64,000 nt of DNA, taken from NCBI GenBank assembly GCA_023630585.1, contig CM042551.1:3601001-3665000 (forward strand), written 5' to 3'. Source of the stretch: Cranoglanis bouderius. Lineage: Eukaryota > Chordata > Actinopteri > Siluriformes > Cranoglanididae. The position numbers were made by a program, and so were the translations under genes. The notes under the pieces are model-generated. The model was given only the letters and a program-made list of their open reading frames with translations. It was not told the origin of the DNA and ran no database searches. Shown in pieces: positions 1 to 10,802 of this stretch (the first letter of the stretch is position 1; each line of letters begins with the position of its first letter).

Positions 1-1325
1 CACCAGTCTGTATATGTATACCAATATATCCCAGCGCTGCACAAGCACTTATGACTAACATGCATTTTTCAGTGTTACATGCATTAGTTATTATTGTAGG
101 TATTTTACAATAATATTTATAGTGCAGTTGTCCAAGATCTCTGGTTCAATTCTGAGCTTGGGTTACTGTCTGTACAGTAGTTTTGCTGTAAGAGCCTCCA
201 GGTTCCCTGGTTTCCTTCCACCTTAGAAGCATGTTGTTATTGTTGTTTAAATTATTTACCTTACACTACAGTCATTATTCTGTTCAAAACTGATATTCAA
301 AAATGCACACTGATTCTTTGCAAAATAGGGATCCTTGTCCCTGCATTAAAAATTTCATTTAAAATGTAAAAATACAGTACTCTATATTTAACCTACATTA
401 AAATGTCAGCTGTAGTAGAGTTTAGTTTTGTGAAATATTTAATTTATGTAGTATAATTCCTCACTTATCTCAAGCCAGGATATATTTGGTGCATTACTGC
501 ATTAGTTCTGCACTGAAGCTATAAAACTAATGCATCTTTTCAGGAAATACAGGCCTTTGTATTATCATCATACACTTGCTTCAAATGACATCATTAAGGT
601 ACATAATACTATTTTGAAATAAATGATTTTGTATTTGATTTTGTACAATAGCAGGGATGGTCTTTAAGGTAAAACTTTAATGCTTAAACCCATTCATGAA
701 AAAAAAAAAATCAAGTTTTCAAATAAATTTGTGTCTAAGCCTGAGAGTTAAAGATCTCCTGGATCTCAAAAAAATTTGCTTATTTACTCCCATGGTTCTC
801 AAGGGGAAATAGCCAGAGGGTCTGAGATTTTCTCATTTTCTCACAGTGGTAAAAATCACAGTTTATGTTTGTGTCAGTTTATTTTTACAACTGACACAAC
901 TAATCTGAACTATTAAAGTTATTACTAGTAGTGGAAAAAGTGAGGGGAAAAAAACATACGGATTCAGCAATTGTACTGCTACCTCTAGTAATAATTCACT
1001 TGAGTAAATGTAAAAATAGTGACCAAGAAAATTAATCAAGCAAGAATAAACAAGTCCAACTAAATAAAATAACTACTTGTGTAATTACTTTACAAGTTTT
1101 ACTTATTTATTTATTTATTTATTTTTACACCTGACACAACTAATCTGAAAATGTTCTATTTTTTGTCCTGTTCTTATGCCAAGTACCCAAGTTAGCTATG
1201 CTGAAGTGAACCTCCATTATCAACAGTATACAGTATAAAGAAAGGTAACATTTGCTGGCTAGCTAACTTAGCCAAATGCTGTTGGGGTTCAGTAGCTTGC
1301 TAGATTCCTTAGCTAGCGAGCTCAA
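1..1325. other. AT-rich intergenic DNA, no gene seen
   Basis: Only a short direct repeat is visible: CTGACACAACTAATCTGAA occurs near 887-905 and again near 1131-1149. The rest shows nothing I can name. Confidence 0.5.
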
Positions 1326-1329
1326 TATA

Positions 1330-2488
1330 CAGTGGATACTGTTTGTGCTACCTTTAGCAGCAATAACTGCAACCAAACGCTTCCAATAACTGGAGATCAG
1401 TCTTTCACTTACTTCCAGGACTAGGAATTACTCCTATGCTTTGGATCATTGTCTTGCTGCATAATCCAGTTGCCTGAGTTTCAACTTATGGACTGAAGAC
1501 TTATGAACATTCTCCTTTAGGATTTTCTGGTAGAGAGCGGAATTCATGTTTCCCTCAATTATTGCAAGTTGCCCAGGCCCTGAAGCAGCAAAGCATCCCC
1601 ACAACATCACACTGCCACCACCATGCTTGACCGTAGGTATGATGTTCTTTTTGTGGAATTACGCCAGATGTAACGGGACCCCTGTCTTCCAAACAGTTCC
1701 ACTTTCAACTCATCAATCCACAGAATATTCTGCCGAAATGTTTGAGGAGCATCAAGGTGTGTTTTGGCAAAATTCAGACAAGCATTAATGTTCTTCTGGG
1801 TTAGCAGTGGTTTTCACCTCGCCACACTTCCATGGATGCCATTTTTGCTCAGTGTCTTTCTGATAGTGGAGTCATGAACAGTGACCTTTATTGATGCAAG
1901 AGAGGCCTGTAGGTCCTTTGATGTTGTCCTTGGCTCTTTTGTGACCTCCTGGATGAGTAGTCGCTGTGCTCTTGGAGGAATTTTGGAAGGTTGGCCACTT
2001 CTGGGAAGGTTCACTACTGTGCTGAGTTTTTTCCATTTGGAGATAATGGCTCTCACTGTGGTCCGTTGGAGTCCCAGAGCCTTGAAATAGCTTTGTAACC
2101 CAGTATCCCAGACTGATGTATTTAAATCACCTTCTTCCTCATCATTTCTAGAATTTCTTTCAACTTTGGCATGGTGTGTTACTGGGTAAGAGCTTTTAAC
2201 CAACTTCATGCTGTTAAAAAAAGTTCTATTTAAGTGTTGATTTGATTGAACAGGGTTTGCAGTAATCAGGCATGGTTGTGTTTAGTCCAGCTGAACCCCA
2301 TTACGAATGCAGTGTCATAGATTTGGGGAATTAATAACTACGGGGGCAAATACATTTTCACACAGGCCCAGTTGGTACTGGATAACTTTTTTGCTTCAAT
2401 AAATAACATTATATTACAACAATAATTTAGATACTGTCCACAAAAACAGAAGAAATCAGGATGGGGCAAATACTTTTTCACAGCACTG
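1330..2488 (-). mobile_element. Tc1 relic 1 (transposase on - strand, internally deleted)
   Basis: The right end TTTTTCACAGCACTG next to TA is a Tc1 inverted terminal repeat. The - strand at 2209-1814 encodes the helix-turn-helix half of a Tc1 transposase (LNLP-type linker VNLPRSGQPSKI, HDSTIRKTLSKNGIHG). Lower down the antisense of the middle catalytic region is visible (1546-1790). The C-terminal third is missing and the left repeat is reduced to about CAGTG at 1330. Confidence 0.8.
1814..2209 (-). pseudogene. Tc1 transposase N-terminal fragment
   Basis: 131 residues with the paired-type DNA-binding region and the basic linker of Tc1 transposases (TTVRAIISKWKK, RSGQPSKIPPRAQR). It ends at a stop just after the start of the second domain (GSVAR). 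The first and second catalytic Asp regions lie out of frame downstream, and the region carrying the last Glu is deleted. Confidence 0.8.
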
Positions 2489-2490
2489 TA

Positions 2491-4036
2491 TGTAACAAGT
2501 TGGGTCAGCTGTTATTCATGTGACTGACGGTCAGGGATGCTTGTCTGTCTCCACTGTCTCAGACATTGCTGCTTCTAATTAATGCATTTGTCACCTGAAG
2601 TGTGGACTTTTGGCAGGAAACTGCTTTATTCTAATTGGCTCATGGAACTGACAGGCACATATTGTGTTTTAATTGCCTTAAAGTCTTCCAGATTTAAAAT
2701 GTTTTCATCCTTTTTTACTGTAAAACGATGATCGAAAATAAAAAAAACCCAATGAAGTTTAATATCCTATTTTTAAAAACTCAAGTAAAATAGACATGAC
2801 CATGATTTAATTATATTCAAAGAAGGACTGTTACAGTGAATCATGTGCTGAAGTACTGTAACGAATCTACTGTAGTTTGTCACCCCTGGTTATTACACCT
2901 ATAAAAATTTTTTAAAAAACCTAGGTAAACTGGAATCTAATAATTTTACTAAATGGGTTGTATGGGTGGAAAGATTAGAAATAAAAAATAAATTTAAAAA
3001 AACGTTAAAAAAAAAGTTAATGTAAATAACAAATATTATTATACACATTTGAATAATGTTCTTTATTTATTTTTTTTTTAATAGCTTGTAAAATAAATCT
3101 GTACTGAGATGGATGTCTCTTTTTTTAATGGGCTCCCTCACTGTAAAAGGGTTGAGACCCCACATTTACACAACTGTTTATCCATTTTTTTTTTTTTTCC
3201 CGTTTTTGTCTTGCTTTACATCTACTCTAATCAGTATTTACATTATTACACTCAAAATATTACTGGCCTTTATTTTTAAGTGGAATATCTTACATACAGT
3301 GATTTGTGAAGAGCTATGGTCCGGGGGAATTTTTGCTCTGCAGCCAGTTTCAGTGTTGAAATCAGTAGTGTTCCATGTGGTTCACATGGGTTTGTTGTGA
3401 TTAGGGCGGTTTGTGTGAATAACAGCTGGCGACTGCCTGTGAAGCTTATTTTCACATCAGATATTTCCTGTTATAATACATTATGGCCTGTAGATGGAGA
3501 CAAACTCTGTTTATGTCTGGGAGACGGGGTCTGGGTCCAGCACTGGCATTAAAAGCTAAAGTAAAAGTGAAAATGAGTTTCACTGAACAGGACCGATTTA
3601 ACCAACCTTATATTTATCTGTGATAAAGTGGTGTTAATACTAAATACAGTACAATACAACCTTTAAAAAAAAATATGCTCGCCTAAAAATCACCAGTATG
3701 AGGACGGCACGGAATTACACCAAGTTCACAGGACAGCTACAAATACGAAGTGGCAATGGTGAAACCTAAATGAAACATGGTCATGAAAAAAAAAAAAATT
3801 CCTTATAATCCTTATCCTCAGACTCACTTGCGTGCCCGTTTCCTGCTCGAGCTTGATTGATTACATATGCAGTAACATGGTAATGTTCTTCAATCACAGG
3901 TATATTATTAGCAGATCGATTCTAATCCATTCTAACACAACGTGTGTGTTGTTGAAGTTTTAATGCTAAGAAATGATTTACAAAGATTACAAATGTAACA
4001 AATGTTCAGTGCAAAAGTTTCTGGTTATACAGTGAA
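2491..4036. other. Intergenic, no gene seen
   Basis: AT-rich with poly(T) and poly(A) runs. The small frames at 3113-3552 have no recognisable domain. Confidence 0.45.
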
Positions 4037-4240
4037 AATTTGAATATATTGGTCCATCGCAGGGCACCATGCATGCACACGCACACAGATTGTTTATGAA
4101 AGGTGGGAAAAAACCAGAGCACCCAGAGGAAACCCACAAAGACAATGAAAAAACATACAAAACTTCACACACAGTAACCCGAGCTCAGGATCAAACCAGT
4201 GACCCTGGAGCTGTGAAGCGACCATGCTACCTGCCCCATA
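4037..4240 (-). mobile_element. Degraded SINE/L2-tail copy, reverse
   Basis: CCATCGCAGGGCACCATGCA, AACCAGAGCACCCAGAGGAA and GATCAAACCAGTGACC read as the reverse complement of the 29865 family, with A-rich drift. The short open frames here are by-products. Confidence 0.6.
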
Positions 4241-4543
4241 TTTATTTTTTAAACTCATATTTAAGGCATAAAACAGGCCCAAACTCTTAGTCAGATATAA
4301 TTAGTAATAAGGGCGAGTGGAGTTAGCAGAAACACTGTCAGTTGTTCCAGTCAGCAACAAGCGTGGTGGCACTCACTCTGCACATGTTCAGTAGTGTCCC
4401 CTGCCTGCCCATGAAAGAACAGTAATTTAGTCATGGCTCTGAAAATTTATTGTCAAAAGACAGATTTTGTGGTATGAAAGTAAGTTTTCTCTTTTGGAGA
4501 ACATTTTGAATTATGTGCATTATCTATCTATCTAATCTATCTA

Positions 4544-5323
4544 CAGTTGCAATCAAAATTATTCAACCCTCATTGCAAATCAGGTTTATTGTCAAAATTT
4601 ACAGACTTTCAGCTATTTGCAATGAACAAATCAAATAGCTTAACACAACGAACGCTTCAAGTGGTTTCCCCAAATTCAACTGAAAATGCAACTTATAATG
4701 ACTTCTCCAGTTTCAAAATGATTCAACCCCTTCATGGCAAGCATCTTTAGTACTTAGTAGAGCACCCTTTTGCTGTTATGACCTGCTGCAAACCAGATGC
4801 ATAGCGAGACAGAAGCTTCTGGCAGCATTCCTGAGGAATCTTAGCCCATTCCTCATGAGCATTGTCCTCCAGTTCAGTAATATTCTTGGGTTTGCATGCT
4901 GCAACCACCTTCTTCAAATCCCACCAGAAATTTTCTATGGGGTTCAAGTCAGGTGACTGTAATGGCCCTGTAGAATCTTCCAGGACTTCTTCTTAACCAA
5001 GCCTTGGTGGAATTTGAGGTATGCTTGTGATCATTGTCCTGTTGGAAGGTCCAATGATGCCCAAGCTTCAGCTTCCTCTCAGACAGCATGACGTTTTCTC
5101 CTAGGATTTCCTGATACTTCAATGAATCCATCTTGCCTTCCACATGCTGCAGGTTTCCAGTGCCAGAGGATGCAAAGCAGCCCCAGAGCATCACCGAGCC
5201 ACCACCATGCTTGACTGTGGGCAGTGTTCTTTCTTCATTCTTCTTTCTCCAGACATACCGCTGATCCATCGTGCCAAAAAGTTCCACTTTTGTTTCATCG
5301 CTCCACAGAACAGAATCCCAAAA
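4544..5323 (-). mobile_element. Tc1 relic 2, half element (- strand transposase)
   Basis: Starts at TA next to CAGTTGCAATCAAAATTATT, a Tc1 terminal repeat, preceded by an (ATCT)n tract. On the - strand are the second Asp region (WTFQQDNDHKHTS) and the last Glu region (MNPIENFWWDLKK), in separate frames (5287-4949, then 4947-4747). The element is cut at about 5323, so the N-terminal half and the far repeat are gone. Confidence 0.8.
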
Positions 5324-5731
5324 CTATTGACAGTGTTTGGTTTATTTAGCAAAACACTACATAGATTCCACTTACTTCAAAAATAGTTTACTTCCTGGAA
5401 AACATCATGGAACAAGATAAAGCTCAAATAAATGTGCATATCAGCTGTAATTCGTGTTACTGACATATTGGTGTGTCATGTGGTGCTCAACATTTATGCA
5501 TCCACCCAATGGGTCAGTTGTAACGTTTTGGTTATTTGATTTAATTGTATATATCCTCTGATATTAAAATGAAAATTATGTTTGATTATTATTCATAGTT
5601 AGCACACAAATACACTGATTATGGATTTTTTTTTTTTTAAACCCAGGCCTTTAGAATAATTTACTCATAGGATTTACAGAAATCAGTGCATTATTTATTT
5701 TGTGTTTAACTAGTTAGCTTTAGAAGGTATA

Positions 5732-7234
5732 CAGTCATGGGAAAAAGAAAGTACACCCTCCTTAAACTCTATGTTTTTATTTATTCAGGCCTAAATGACT
5801 ATTGTGTGGTCCTCACCAACTTCTTTACACAAACAATTAACCTCAGGTGCAAAAACAAAACAAAAACAAAAAAACACACACACAAACACAAAAGATTTCA
5901 ATATGTTGTTGTTTTTCCAAAATGCAGACATTCAGAAACTAGGTGGGAAAAAAGTATACTCTTCTTACTTCCACAATCATTAATAGAGTAATTAGCAACC
6001 AGGTGTTACTAATGAAATGCACAAAAATAGTCCATCATCAAGAAGTGTGATTATCTTTATAAAAGAAGTTTGGTGTTCTGGAGCACTCAGTTGTGTGTAC
6101 ACATCATGCCAAGAAGAAAGGACATCAGCCATGACCTCAGAAAAGCAACTGTTGCTGCTCCTCAATCTTGGAAGGGTTATAAGGCCATCTCCTAACAATT
6201 TGAAATTCATCATTCTACAGTAAGAATGACTGTTTACAATCTTCCTAGGAGTGGGCATCCCAGCAAATTCAGTCCAAGGTCAGAATGTTTAATGGTCAGA
6301 GACATAAAGAAAAAACCAAGCGCTACATCATGTAACATACAGGCCTCTGTAAGCGCATTAAATGTGTATGTTCATGACAGCACAATCAGAAAAACGACTG
6401 AACAAGTTTGGCTTTCATAGAAGTGTGGCTAGGAAAAAGACGCTTCTCTCCAAAATGAATATGGCAGCATGACTTAGGTTTGCAAAATTGCAACTAAACA
6501 AACCACAAAAGTTCTGGAACAATACCCATTGGATTGATATGACTAAGATGGTGATGTTTGGTCGTCATGCACAGTACGTTTGGCAAAAACCACTGTATCA
6601 CCACAAACACCTCATACCAACTATCAAGCGTGGTGGTGGAGGGGTGATGATTTGGGCTTGTTTTGCAGCCACAGAACCTGAGAAACTTGCGGTTATTGAG
6701 ATAAATATGAACTCCATCTTATACCAGAATATTCCTGAGACAAATGTTTGGCCATCTGTCCATGTTGGGCTGAAATTGGTACATGCAACAGGGCAATGAT
6801 CCCAAGCACAACAGCAAATTGACATCTGAAAGGCTAAAGAAGAAAAAAATCAATATGTCAGCATGGCCAAGTCAAATTCCAGACCTCAACCCCATAGAGA
6901 TGCTGTGGTGGGATCTTAAGAAAGCTGTGCGTAAAAAAGTGTGTAAAGAACAGTGGGCCAAAATTTCTCCAAAAAACAATGTGACACTGATAAACTTCTA
7001 CAGAAAATGTTTACTTCAAGTTATTGGTGCTAAAAGTGGTTCTACACGATACTGAATTATAGGGTGTTAAAACTTTTCCCACCTGGTTTCTGAATGTTGG
7101 CTTACTTTTTTTTTCTGAAAAATGATTACATATTGAAGTCTGTAGTGTTGTAAGGGCCACACAATTGTTATTTAGGCCCTGATAAATAAAACATAGAACT
7201 GAAACAGATTGTACTTTCTTTTTCCCCATGACTG
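5732..7234 (+). mobile_element. Tc1 element 3, complete ends, inactive transposase
   Basis: Both terminal repeats are present (CAGTCATGGGAAAAAGAAAG at 5732; its complement ends at 7234) and are flanked by TA at 5730-5731 and 7235-7236. The inverted repeats are long, about 170-230 bp (5732-5960 against 7065-7234). The length is 1503 bp, near the full size for the family. Confidence 0.9.
6106..7055 (+). pseudogene. Tc1 transposase pseudogene of element 3
   Basis: Begins MPRRKDISHDL at 6106 and ends at a stop after STRY (7055). A stop occurs near 6190, another closes the segment at 6420, and the frame shifts before 6488 and again before 6783. The first catalytic region reads WIDMT in place of WSDET. 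The second reads QQGNDPKHN, with Gly in place of the catalytic Asp. The Glu region (LNPIEMLWWDLKK) remains. It cannot be active. Confidence 0.85.
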
Positions 7235-7557
7235 TATACAGCTACTACAGTTTCTCATCTGAATCAAAAATGTGCTGAATCACTAAGCAGAGCTAATGTG
7301 TCACTTTACGGTATTACACTATCATTTGATTATTATATTTGTAAATATTGCACAATTTCTGAGTGTTAAAACCGACACAGTGTATTATGGGTAACACACC
7401 TCGGTCATCGAGTACAAAAAAAAATTGTGCACAGAGCACGTAGCACATGACTAAGTCCTTAATTCAGTCTTCAGTGATTTCACTTTACATTATCTTATCT
7501 ACACACTACAACGTCAGATTCCACTGGTTTGGTTCTTTAGTGAAATGAGGTCAACGT

Positions 7558-7812
7558 ATGTGGGACAAAAACAAACACCTGTACCCACCACAAGAGGGAA
7601 AAAAAAAACAGTTTGGGCAGGACATTAGTCCTCACCCACATGTACTAACAAGACAACTTCTACCCCAGGAAATCCCCAGTGGACTTGCGTATGTAAAACC
7701 ACAGACAGGTGCTAGAATTATTTATCTGGAAAATGGTGATGTTTACGTCTTATGGTCACATCAAATACAGCAAAGCTGTGTGGTTAGTGGCCCCTGGCAG
7801 AGCAGCCCCTGA
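7558..7812 (+). other. Unidentified 84-codon open frame
   Basis: Contains GARIIYLENGDVYVLWSHQ and has better than average codon balance for this AT-rich area, but no recognised domain and no supporting splice sites. It is probably chance. Confidence 0.12.
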
Positions 7813-8284
7813 TCTAATTTCTCTAATTTGTATTTCATAGTCTAGACTGTATGTTTGGATTTGCAAAATACAGACAGTACTTTATGTGGTGACATCATCA
7901 TGTAAACTGACACTCCAGGAAGTCTGACTGAGTCATCAGAGAGGAAATAGAGCGTGTTGCAAAAAAAAAAAGACAAAACTGATATTACTGGATGTTTAAT
8001 AAGTGTTTAAAACATTTCACACAATTCTTAATGTCTTTTACTTTTCGTCGTTTTTCGTTGTATAGCGAGCCTGATGCTAGCTAGTGAGTTGGATGCTAGC
8101 TAGCAAGTGAAGCTGCTATGATCCCATAGCCATGTTAAGCTCTCATCAACACATGGAAAAACCAGCAGGTAACATTGGTAAAATTTCCAATTTCTTTTTA
8201 ACAAACTGCAGTTGGGGGGGGCGGGGGGTTGTCTTCTTTTGTTCCACACCATTAAATGTAACCTATAAATTGTTGAAAGTATGA

Positions 8285-8432
8285 CGTGCTGTTCATTGAT
8301 AAATGAATATTGTTGTAATTGTTGGCAAATTGCTGTATAAGAGGAATAAATCATTTTGGGATGTGCTGTTCTAGGTAAATAATCATTTTGAGGGGATAAC
8401 CGTAACTCATGTCTTGAAGTGTTTTATTCCTT
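8285..8432. repeat. Hairpin repeat family B, copy 1
   Basis: GGGATGTGCTGTTCTAGGTA and AATAATCATTTTGAGGGGAT recur in four other places in the window (15475, 22395, 29318, 51355), with reverse-complement halves. No coding signal. Confidence 0.5.
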
Positions 8433-8548
8433 AGTTAATATATTTGTCACTTGTAGTACCTGTATAATGATTGTGACTGATATTGGATTGTATTATATTG
8501 ATGTATTTTTGCCCATTCCTGCCTAAACACTTTTGGATGCCACAACAG

Positions 8549-8738
8549 TTTGTTGTGGAACAGTGGAAAGTGTGTAGGCCAGAGGAGAAATACCTGTCGC
8601 TGAACTTTCAAGCCTACAGCACCAACTTTCCCCTGACTGCTCTCGATGTGCATTTTCTGAGGTTGATGGTTTCTTCAATCCTCGGATTTAAGAAGGGAGC
8701 CACATTCCTGAAGACCTCTTCCCATAAAACAGATCTGT
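8549..8738 (+). other. Possible orphan exon, unidentified
   Basis: An open stretch of balanced composition (FVVEQWKVCRPEEKYLSLN, TNFPLTALDVHFLRLMVSS) lies between a possible acceptor (CCACAACAG) and a strong donor (GTAAGT at 8739). No family is recognised, and no partner exon was found. Confidence 0.2.
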
Positions 8739-8739
8739 A

Positions 8740-10051
8740 AGTTTATTTATAGATACACTTATTTTTCCAGTTCTTCTCTTTTGCCATCTGAAGAAATCTG
8801 AAAAAAAAAAACAATTTTTTTTTTTTTTTTTGCCAGTTTGCTTATTTCACAGGCCAGTGGTATCCTGACCATTGAGCTTATAATCTAGCAACCAGAAGAC
8901 TGACCCCACTTTAAAGCATGGCATGTTATTTCCATTTAGTTTTACAAAGGCATGATGTTTAAGTTTGGACAGCATCTGCTTTTCATTTTGTTGTTGTGAA
9001 ACTTTTCCAGGCAGACCACAGCGAGCCACAATGCCACAAAGACATGAAAAGTCCTGACATGCATGTTATTACAATAAGTACAGAAAGAAATATGTGGCAT
9101 ACGTGAATCAGGAAAAAAAAAAAAAAGTATACAAAATATTGAGCTTAGTAGGTTTATCGGGTTGAATGCGTAAAATATTTTTTTTCATTAATGACTCAAG
9201 ATCTGATCTACTGTCACACGACGAGTGTATTATGAGAAGCTTTATCTGTACAGGACGGAAAATCAGAGCTGAACAGATCGGAAAATCAAGGAAATGATTA
9301 ATAAGCCAGGAGATGTGGTGGTTATGTTTATTCCACCTTCGCTATTGGGATTATTGTTTAAAAAAAAGAAGGAAAGGAAAAAAAAAAAAAAAAAAAAGAC
9401 CTGCAAGTGAATCAAGTGCATCAATGTCCCTTCAGTTCATAATTTAGGAGCTTTAGACATGCGTTTAATACCCAGGTATCTGACTTTTACTCATCTTTAC
9501 ACTTACACGATGATGGAGGATAGAATGGTTTCTGTGGTCAGCTGTAGGCAGTTCTCTACAACTTATTTTTAGTCATCACTGACTGTGCCGCAGACACGAT
9601 TAGTTATACATCTCTGACCTATTTCCTAAGGAAAGTTAGGAAGTTACGACAATAGATCAGACACTTTAAAAAGTTAATATCAATACCCTTGAAAGTAAGG
9701 GCTTCATGAATATGACTTTGCATCTAAGGAGCACATGAAACTATTGACACACTTATTACTATGATATTATTACTTCATTCACATTTTTCTGCTACATTTT
9801 TGGTTACTCAATCTAACAGAACATTAGGCACATAACGCCTCCATTATGCTACGAAAAAAAATAAGGAAAAAAAAACAACAAACAAACAGAGGTGCCTTGA
9901 TCAAGAGCTACATTCATCAGTTAGATCTGGCCATCATGAGTCACTGACCAGCTAACAACCAAAACCAAAACCAACCAAGCAAAAACATTGGTCATTATCT
10001 CAAAGTAAAATCCTTGCTCCTAGGGGAAAAGGAAGGAGAAAACAGAAATTA

Positions 10052-10082
<31 letters not shown>

Positions 10083-10450
10083 AAAAAAAAAAAAAAGGTA
10101 GTTCAGTAGTTCAGTTCAAATGATTTTTGTCACTTCTAGAAAAGCATTTTGTTTGTGGGCTGCCCACCGTTTCAGAGTTAACGTATGACACACCTACGAC
10201 ACTTCTGTGAAATTGTTGTAATGCAGCGTGTTTCCGCCGTGTTATGTCTGCATTGTTCTTCCTCTGTGTGAATTCAGACATCGGAGACTGGGCCCGTCCC
10301 TGTACTGTGGGAAGGTATCTCTCTCTCTCTCGCTGTTTCCCTTCACTTTCATCACCTCTGCTCTGGAGGGAAAGTACGTTAGAGCTCACCCCCTGGACAC
10401 CAAAAAAAGGAACTCGGCACTCAAATACTCTCTTTAATTTGGCCCCCCCA
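8740..10450. other. Intergenic, simple-sequence rich
   Basis: Contains poly(A)/poly(T) runs. A motif TGAAACTTTTCCAGGCAGAC (8997-9016) has a relative at 13978-13997 (GTGAAACATTCCCAGGCAGA). No gene signal. Confidence 0.4.
10052..10096. repeat. Poly(C)21-poly(A)24 run
   Basis: Uninterrupted C from 10052 to 10072, followed at once by A to 10096. Confidence 0.9.
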
Positions 10451-10451
10451 C

Positions 10452-10453
<2 letters not shown>

Positions 10454-10489
<36 letters not shown>
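10454..10489. repeat. (CA)n microsatellite upstream of the TNF ligand start
   Basis: About 18 CA units, 145 bp before the ATG at 10635, so within the likely promoter or 5' UTR. Confidence 0.9.
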
Positions 10490-10492
<3 letters not shown>

Positions 10493-10634
10493 CAAGCAGC
10501 AGCACAGGAAACAAAACTCAGCCCGGAGTTTCTCTGCAGACAGAACTGAAGTCTGACTCACACACCCTCTCTTTGTCTCTCTTCATTCCTGACATCAAGC
10601 AACTGCGTGTTGTTAGCTTCTCACTGCCTGGGCT

Positions 10635-10802
10635 ATGTGCGAATCTGGAAAGCAGTGTTATGAAGGGGAAAGCTGCGGGGCACGTGTGGATCAGCTGAAG
10701 AGACTCATCTGGGTGCTGATGATCTGGGTCTCTATCCTTTCTCTGGGCCTGGGAGTCTCCATCACTCTCCACATCATCCTCCGTCAGGGATCCGACACAA
10801 CG
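10635..10802 (+). CDS. TNF ligand coding exon 1
   Basis: Encodes residues 1-56: the short Cys-containing cytoplasmic tail, the signal anchor and the start of the stalk. The ATG follows a GGCT context and is the first Met before the hydrophobic segment. The exon ends at codon boundary ACG, before the donor GTACGG at 10803. Confidence 0.8.

Noticed and set aside
1546..1788. 80-codon + frame
   Set aside because: Antisense of the Tc1 catalytic region of relic 1 (the complement gives HGGGS-type transposase sequence).
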